From: Profundicola sp048268105
GTDB lineage: Bacteria > Bacteroidota > Bacteroidia > Flavobacteriales > Weeksellaceae
Assembly (NCBI GenBank): GCA_048268105.1
Contig: JBLWWH010000011.1
Span: 10,939-74,938, forward strand
Reading direction: 5' to 3'
DNA: 64,000 nt
The notes under the pieces are model-generated. The model was not told where the DNA came from. It made no database searches and saw nothing but the letters and a program-made list of their open reading frames with translations. Below are positions 61,467-64,000 of the stretch, in pieces. Positions within the stretch are counted from its first letter, which is position 1; each line of letters opens with the position of its first letter. Both the position numbers and the translations under genes were made by a program.

Positions 61467-61591
61467 TGGCAAATGTCCGAAAATTTAATTAAACTAAGTG
61501 TAACTAAGATTACATAAAGCCAAGCTGGCAAGTTAAGATTTAATTCAATCTACAGAAAGTTTTGTAGTTTTATAAAATTATTACTTTAAAT

Positions 61592-63262
61592 ATGAATAAA
61601 TATCTTCTATTAACTTTGCTTGTTGCTATGCTATATTCATGCAAAACCGCTAAAAAAACGACTGAATCTACTTCACCTCAAGCAAGTGTGCAAAAAAATA
61701 ACTTCCTGTGGGAGAATGCCAATTTTTATTTCCTATTAACCGATCGTTTCAAAAATGGCGATTCTTCTAATGATGATAATTTCGGTAGAAATAAAAGTGC
61801 GGATGTTCTGAGAGGCTTTGAAGGAGGAGATTTGCGTGGTATCATTCAAAAAATTGATGATAATTATTTCACTGAGCTTGGAATTGATGCGATCTGGATG
61901 ACGCCTATCGTAGAACAAATTCATGGTGGAACCGATGAAGGAAGCGGAAAAACCTATGCATATCATGGTTATTGGACCAAGGATTGGACTGCTTTAGATC
62001 CCAATTTCGGAACTAAAGAAGATTTAAGAGAATTAGTTCAAAAAGCCCATGCCAAAGGAATTAGAATTGTATTGGATGCTGTGGTTAATCACACAGGTCC
62101 TGTTACAGAAATAGATCCTGCTTTCCCGTCGGATTGGGTGAGAACAGGACCAGCTTGTACTTATGAGGATTACAAAAGCACGGTAGAATGTACATTGGTA
62201 GAGAATCTACCCGATATTTTAACCGAAAACAACGAGAATGTTGAATTGCCAGATCGATTGGTAAAGAAATGGAAAGACGAAGGTAGATATAGGGAAGAAA
62301 TGGAAAGCCTTGATGCTTTTTTCAAAAAGACGGGATATCCACGCGCCCCAAAATATTATATCATGAAATGGTTGGCGGATTATATCACCGAATTTGGAAT
62401 TGATGGTTATCGTGTAGATACGGTTAAGCACACTGAAGAAGATGTTTGGGCAGATTTTGCAAAAATTACACAAATGGCTTTTGAAGAATATAATGCCAAG
62501 TTGCCAAGATCTAAGCGTTCAAAAACTGATTTCTTTTTAGTTGGTGAGGTTTATGGGTATGGTATCGGACAAAGAGAGTTTTATAACTTCCCAGATAGGA
62601 AGGTGAACTACTTCGACTATGGTTTCCCTGCGCTAATTAATTTTGATTTTAAGCACGATGCTACCAAATCTGCCGAAGAATTATTCTCATCTTATTCAGA
62701 TATTTTAAATAAGGAGATGCCGGGTAAAATGGTGATGAACTATTTAAGTTCGCACGATGACGGAGAGCCTTTTGATAAATTAAGAGAAACTCCATACGAC
62801 GCAGGAACTTTATTGCTTTTATCTCCAGGGATTTCGCAAATTTATTATGGAGACGAAACGGCTCGTCCTTTAGAAATTAAAGGCGCAAAAGGTGACGCCA
62901 ATTTAAGATCTAGCATGAATTGGGAGGACATAGAAAATGATCTTGAAACCAAAAGTATTTTAGAGCATTTCCAGAAATTAGGTAAATTCAGACAAAAGCA
63001 TCCTACTGTTGGTGCTGGAGTGCATCAGATGATTTCTGAGGATCCTTATTGGTTTAAAAGAACCTATAACAAAAATGATATCGAAGACATTGTAGTAATT
63101 GGATTAGACTTACCGCTTGGTGTTAATACAGTTGATGTTTCAAACGCTTTTGAAAATGGACAACGCGTAAGAGATGCCTATTCTGGCATTGTAACCCATG
63201 TAAAAAATGGGAAAGTTCGTCTAGAGCTAGATGAATCGATTGTGTTGTTAGAGAAGTATTAG
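61592..63262 (+). CDS. GH13 alpha-amylase-family lipoprotein
   Basis: 556 residues. Lipobox in TLLVAMLYSC (Cys17). The GH13 barrel (~40-460) has region I DAVVNH (catalytic shell), region II DGYRVDTVKH (nucleophile Asp), region III GEVYGYG (acid/base Glu) and region IV YLSSHDDGEPF (Asp). A C-terminal beta domain follows. It hydrolyses alpha-glucans such as starch or maltodextrin on the outer membrane surface. No susC/susD or other glycosidase is adjacent, so it is not in a typical starch locus. Confidence 0.93.
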   Translation: MNKYLLLTLLVAMLYSCKTAKKTTESTSPQASVQKNNFLWENANFYFLLTDRFKNGDSSNDDNFGRNKSADVLRGFEGGDLRGIIQKIDDNYFTELGIDAIWMTPIVEQIHGGTDEGSGKTYAYHGYWTKDWTALDPNFGTKEDLRELVQKAHAKGIRIVLDAVVNHTGPVTEIDPAFPSDWVRTGPACTYEDYKSTVECTLVENLPDILTENNENVELPDRLVKKWKDEGRYREEMESLDAFFKKTGYPRAPKYYIMKWLADYITEFGIDGYRVDTVKHTEEDVWADFAKITQMAFEEYNAKLPRSKRSKTDFFLVGEVYGYGIGQREFYNFPDRKVNYFDYGFPALINFDFKHDATKSAEELFSSYSDILNKEMPGKMVMNYLSSHDDGEPFDKLRETPYDAGTLLLLSPGISQIYYGDETARPLEIKGAKGDANLRSSMNWEDIENDLETKSILEHFQKLGKFRQKHPTVGAGVHQMISEDPYWFKRTYNKNDIEDIVVIGLDLPLGVNTVDVSNAFENGQRVRDAYSGIVTHVKNGKVRLELDESIVLLEKY

Positions 63263-63308
63263 AAAATTCGAAATCTTACAACTAATTTAAGTTTGATAAA
63301 GAGAAAAG

Positions 63309-63322
63309 TTGATATTGATCAA
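63309..63322. promoter_or_regulatory. FNR-like dyad TTGATATTGATCAA
   Basis: A perfect TTGAT-N4-ATCAA, the FNR-type consensus, 47 bp after the amylase stop and 25 bp before the first degenerate CRISPR repeat. It may be a regulatory site, or the stem of a hairpin in a leftward transcript; no target gene is obvious. Confidence 0.35.
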
Positions 63323-63346
63323 ATTTTATTGATTATGCTGAATGAG

Positions 63347-63450
63347 GCATACAATTGCTTTACTCATTAAATTATATTTCTTTTTTAAAGGTATTCGTGA
63401 ATCTCCTTCGTCGATTTCAAAAATTGTATTTTTAATCGATCATTGACAAC
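63347..63450 (+). repeat. CRISPR repeat copy 1 with 56-bp insert, degenerate left end
   Basis: The 5' part is GCATACAATTGCTTT (10 of 15 match). The insert is 63362-63417. The 3' part of the repeat is 63418-63450, with one extra base. Confidence 0.85.
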
Positions 63451-63480
63451 GTGGCTTGTGGTTCTGTTAATCATAGAGGA

Positions 63481-63586
63481 GTTGTGAATTGCTTTACTCA
63501 TAATCTTTGTTATTTCTTTTTTAAAGGTATTCGTGAATCTCCTTCGTCGATTTCAGAAATTGTATTTTTAATCGATCATTGACAAC
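63481..63586 (+). repeat. CRISPR repeat copy 2 with 58-bp insert
   Basis: 5' part GTTGTGAATTGCTTT intact; insert 63496-63553; 3' part 63554-63586, with one extra base (CAGAAATTG instead of CAAAATTG). The insert matches that in copy 1 except in a ~12-nt stretch near its left end. Confidence 0.9.
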
Positions 63587-64000
63587 ACAGAGCAATCTGT
63601 TGCTAAGGCAATTCAAGTTGAGAATTGCTTTCAAAATTGTATTTTTAATCGATCATTGACAACTTTCAGCACGCGAAACACAACAAGCGAATGGTTGTGA
63701 ATTGCTTTCAAAATTGTATTTTTAATCGATCATTGACAACTCTCGTAAGGATCGCCACCGATTACTTCCTGTTGTGAATTGCTTTCAAAATTGTATTTTT
63801 AATCGATCATTGACAACATTTGACATTTTTAACGGTAACCATAAGCGGTTGTGAATTGCTTTCAAAATTGTATTTTTAATCGATCATTGACAACTAATTA
63901 AAAAAAACGCCAATCCCTTTGACCGTTGTGAATTGCTTTCAAAATTGTATTTTTAATCGATCATTGACAACCATATAGGTAGCCGTAACTATGCTATCTG

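Larger units (their letters stand above)
61292..61591. other. 300-bp region between barrel and amylase genes
   Basis: Holds a GC-rich hairpin (61358-61379), a leader-like stretch ending in ATG and a 7-codon frame (61404-61427), a 26-bp tandem duplication (61415-61466) and a weak dyad TGTAAC-TAAG-ATTACA (61499-61514). No intact gene longer than a few codons. See the separate entries. Confidence 0.5.
63347..64000 (+). CRISPR. CRISPR array, II-C-like repeat, incomplete at the right edge
   Basis: Seven repeat copies and seven spacers, the last spacer cut by the window edge at 29 nt. Unit repeat is 47 bp, beginning GTTGTGAATTGCTTTC and ending GATCATTGACAAC; copies at 63617, 63694, 63771, 63848 and 63925 are full, with one mismatch in the copy at 63617. 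Spacers are 30 nt. The two leftmost copies (63347-63450, 63481-63586) hold a 56-58 bp insert. Repeat start and size are like type II-C arrays of Bacteroidota (for instance in Bacteroides fragilis), so cas9, cas1 and cas2 may lie beyond the right edge. Decay increases to the left, suggesting the older end is on that side. Each repeat may carry a promoter (TTG, 19 bp, TATTTTTA). Confidence 0.95.

Noticed and set aside
61499..61514. TGTAAC-TAAG-ATTACA as a fourth sulfur operator (before the amylase gene)
   Set aside because: One half-site mismatch, no -7 box at 22 bp, and no sulfur link of the gene.
63451..64000. Spacers targeting sequences in this window
   Set aside because: A visual check found no obvious match, but this cannot be decided without a search of each spacer against phage, plasmid and self sequences.

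Overview
The window looks like chromosomal DNA of a Bacteroidota species, most likely a member of the Flavobacteriales (Weeksellaceae-like; genus not assigned). The evidence is low-GC DNA, type IX secretion genes (the end of porZ, a full-length sprA), a nuclease with a type IX sorting tail, GLPGLI, DUF3108 and YceI proteins, three TonB-like proteins, promoters of the Bacteroidota TAnnTTTG type, and a CRISPR array whose repeat resembles the subtype II-C repeats of Bacteroides.

Layout. 0-5 kb: porZ end, recO, an rRNA/tRNA methyltransferase, a CNNM/CBS transporter, ferritin and a luciferase-like oxidoreductase. 5-8 kb: a sulfur locus (TSUP exporter, persulfide dioxygenase-rhodanese fusion, small membrane protein), followed by an acyl-CoA ligase pseudogene. 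9-13.5 kb: secreted endonuclease, stand-alone MnmA C-terminal domain, FKBP, a poorly coding stretch with a small lipoprotein pair, and tRNA-Asn and tRNA-Pro. 13.5-22 kb: ABC permease, C-terminal processing protease, surE, NUDIX, serine hydrolase, pheS, YceI. 22-27.5 kb: mrp, a NifU-type scaffold, a 2-oxoacid oxidoreductase alpha chain, DUF3108, an orphan ABC ATPase. 27.5-41 kb: three tonB-like paralogues and the block maeB-ruvA-sprA-gcvH-vanZ, all on the minus strand. 41-50 kb: tag, DUF4230, thioredoxin-like, nitronate monooxygenase, RluA, GNAT, an outer-membrane-like protein and a three-gene biotin-dependent acyl-CoA carboxylase. 50-57 kb: PF10136 membrane protein, paired YeeE/YedE sulfur transporters, patatin, haem-binding DUF3365, DUF202, manA, DUF6132. 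57.5-63.3 kb: an operon of a small secreted Cys protein, GLPGLI and a TonB-receptor-like barrel, then a GH13 amylase lipoprotein. 63.3-64 kb: a CRISPR array that runs off the right edge with no cas gene in the window.

Two results stand out. First, a 14-bp dyad GTAAC-N4-GTTAC lies upstream of the TSUP gene, the persulfide dioxygenase gene and the YeeE/YedE pair. In all three cases it lies exactly 22 bp before a -7-like box. This suggests one regulator activating a sulfur regulon spread over two loci 46 kb apart. Second, the two leftmost CRISPR repeats both carry a related 56-58 bp insert at the same internal position, which ordinary repeat decay does not explain. Lesser points are a possible orphan leader/peptide remnant before the amylase gene, probable leaderless mRNAs, and two small membrane proteins sharing a C-x-T-G-x-C-A motif.
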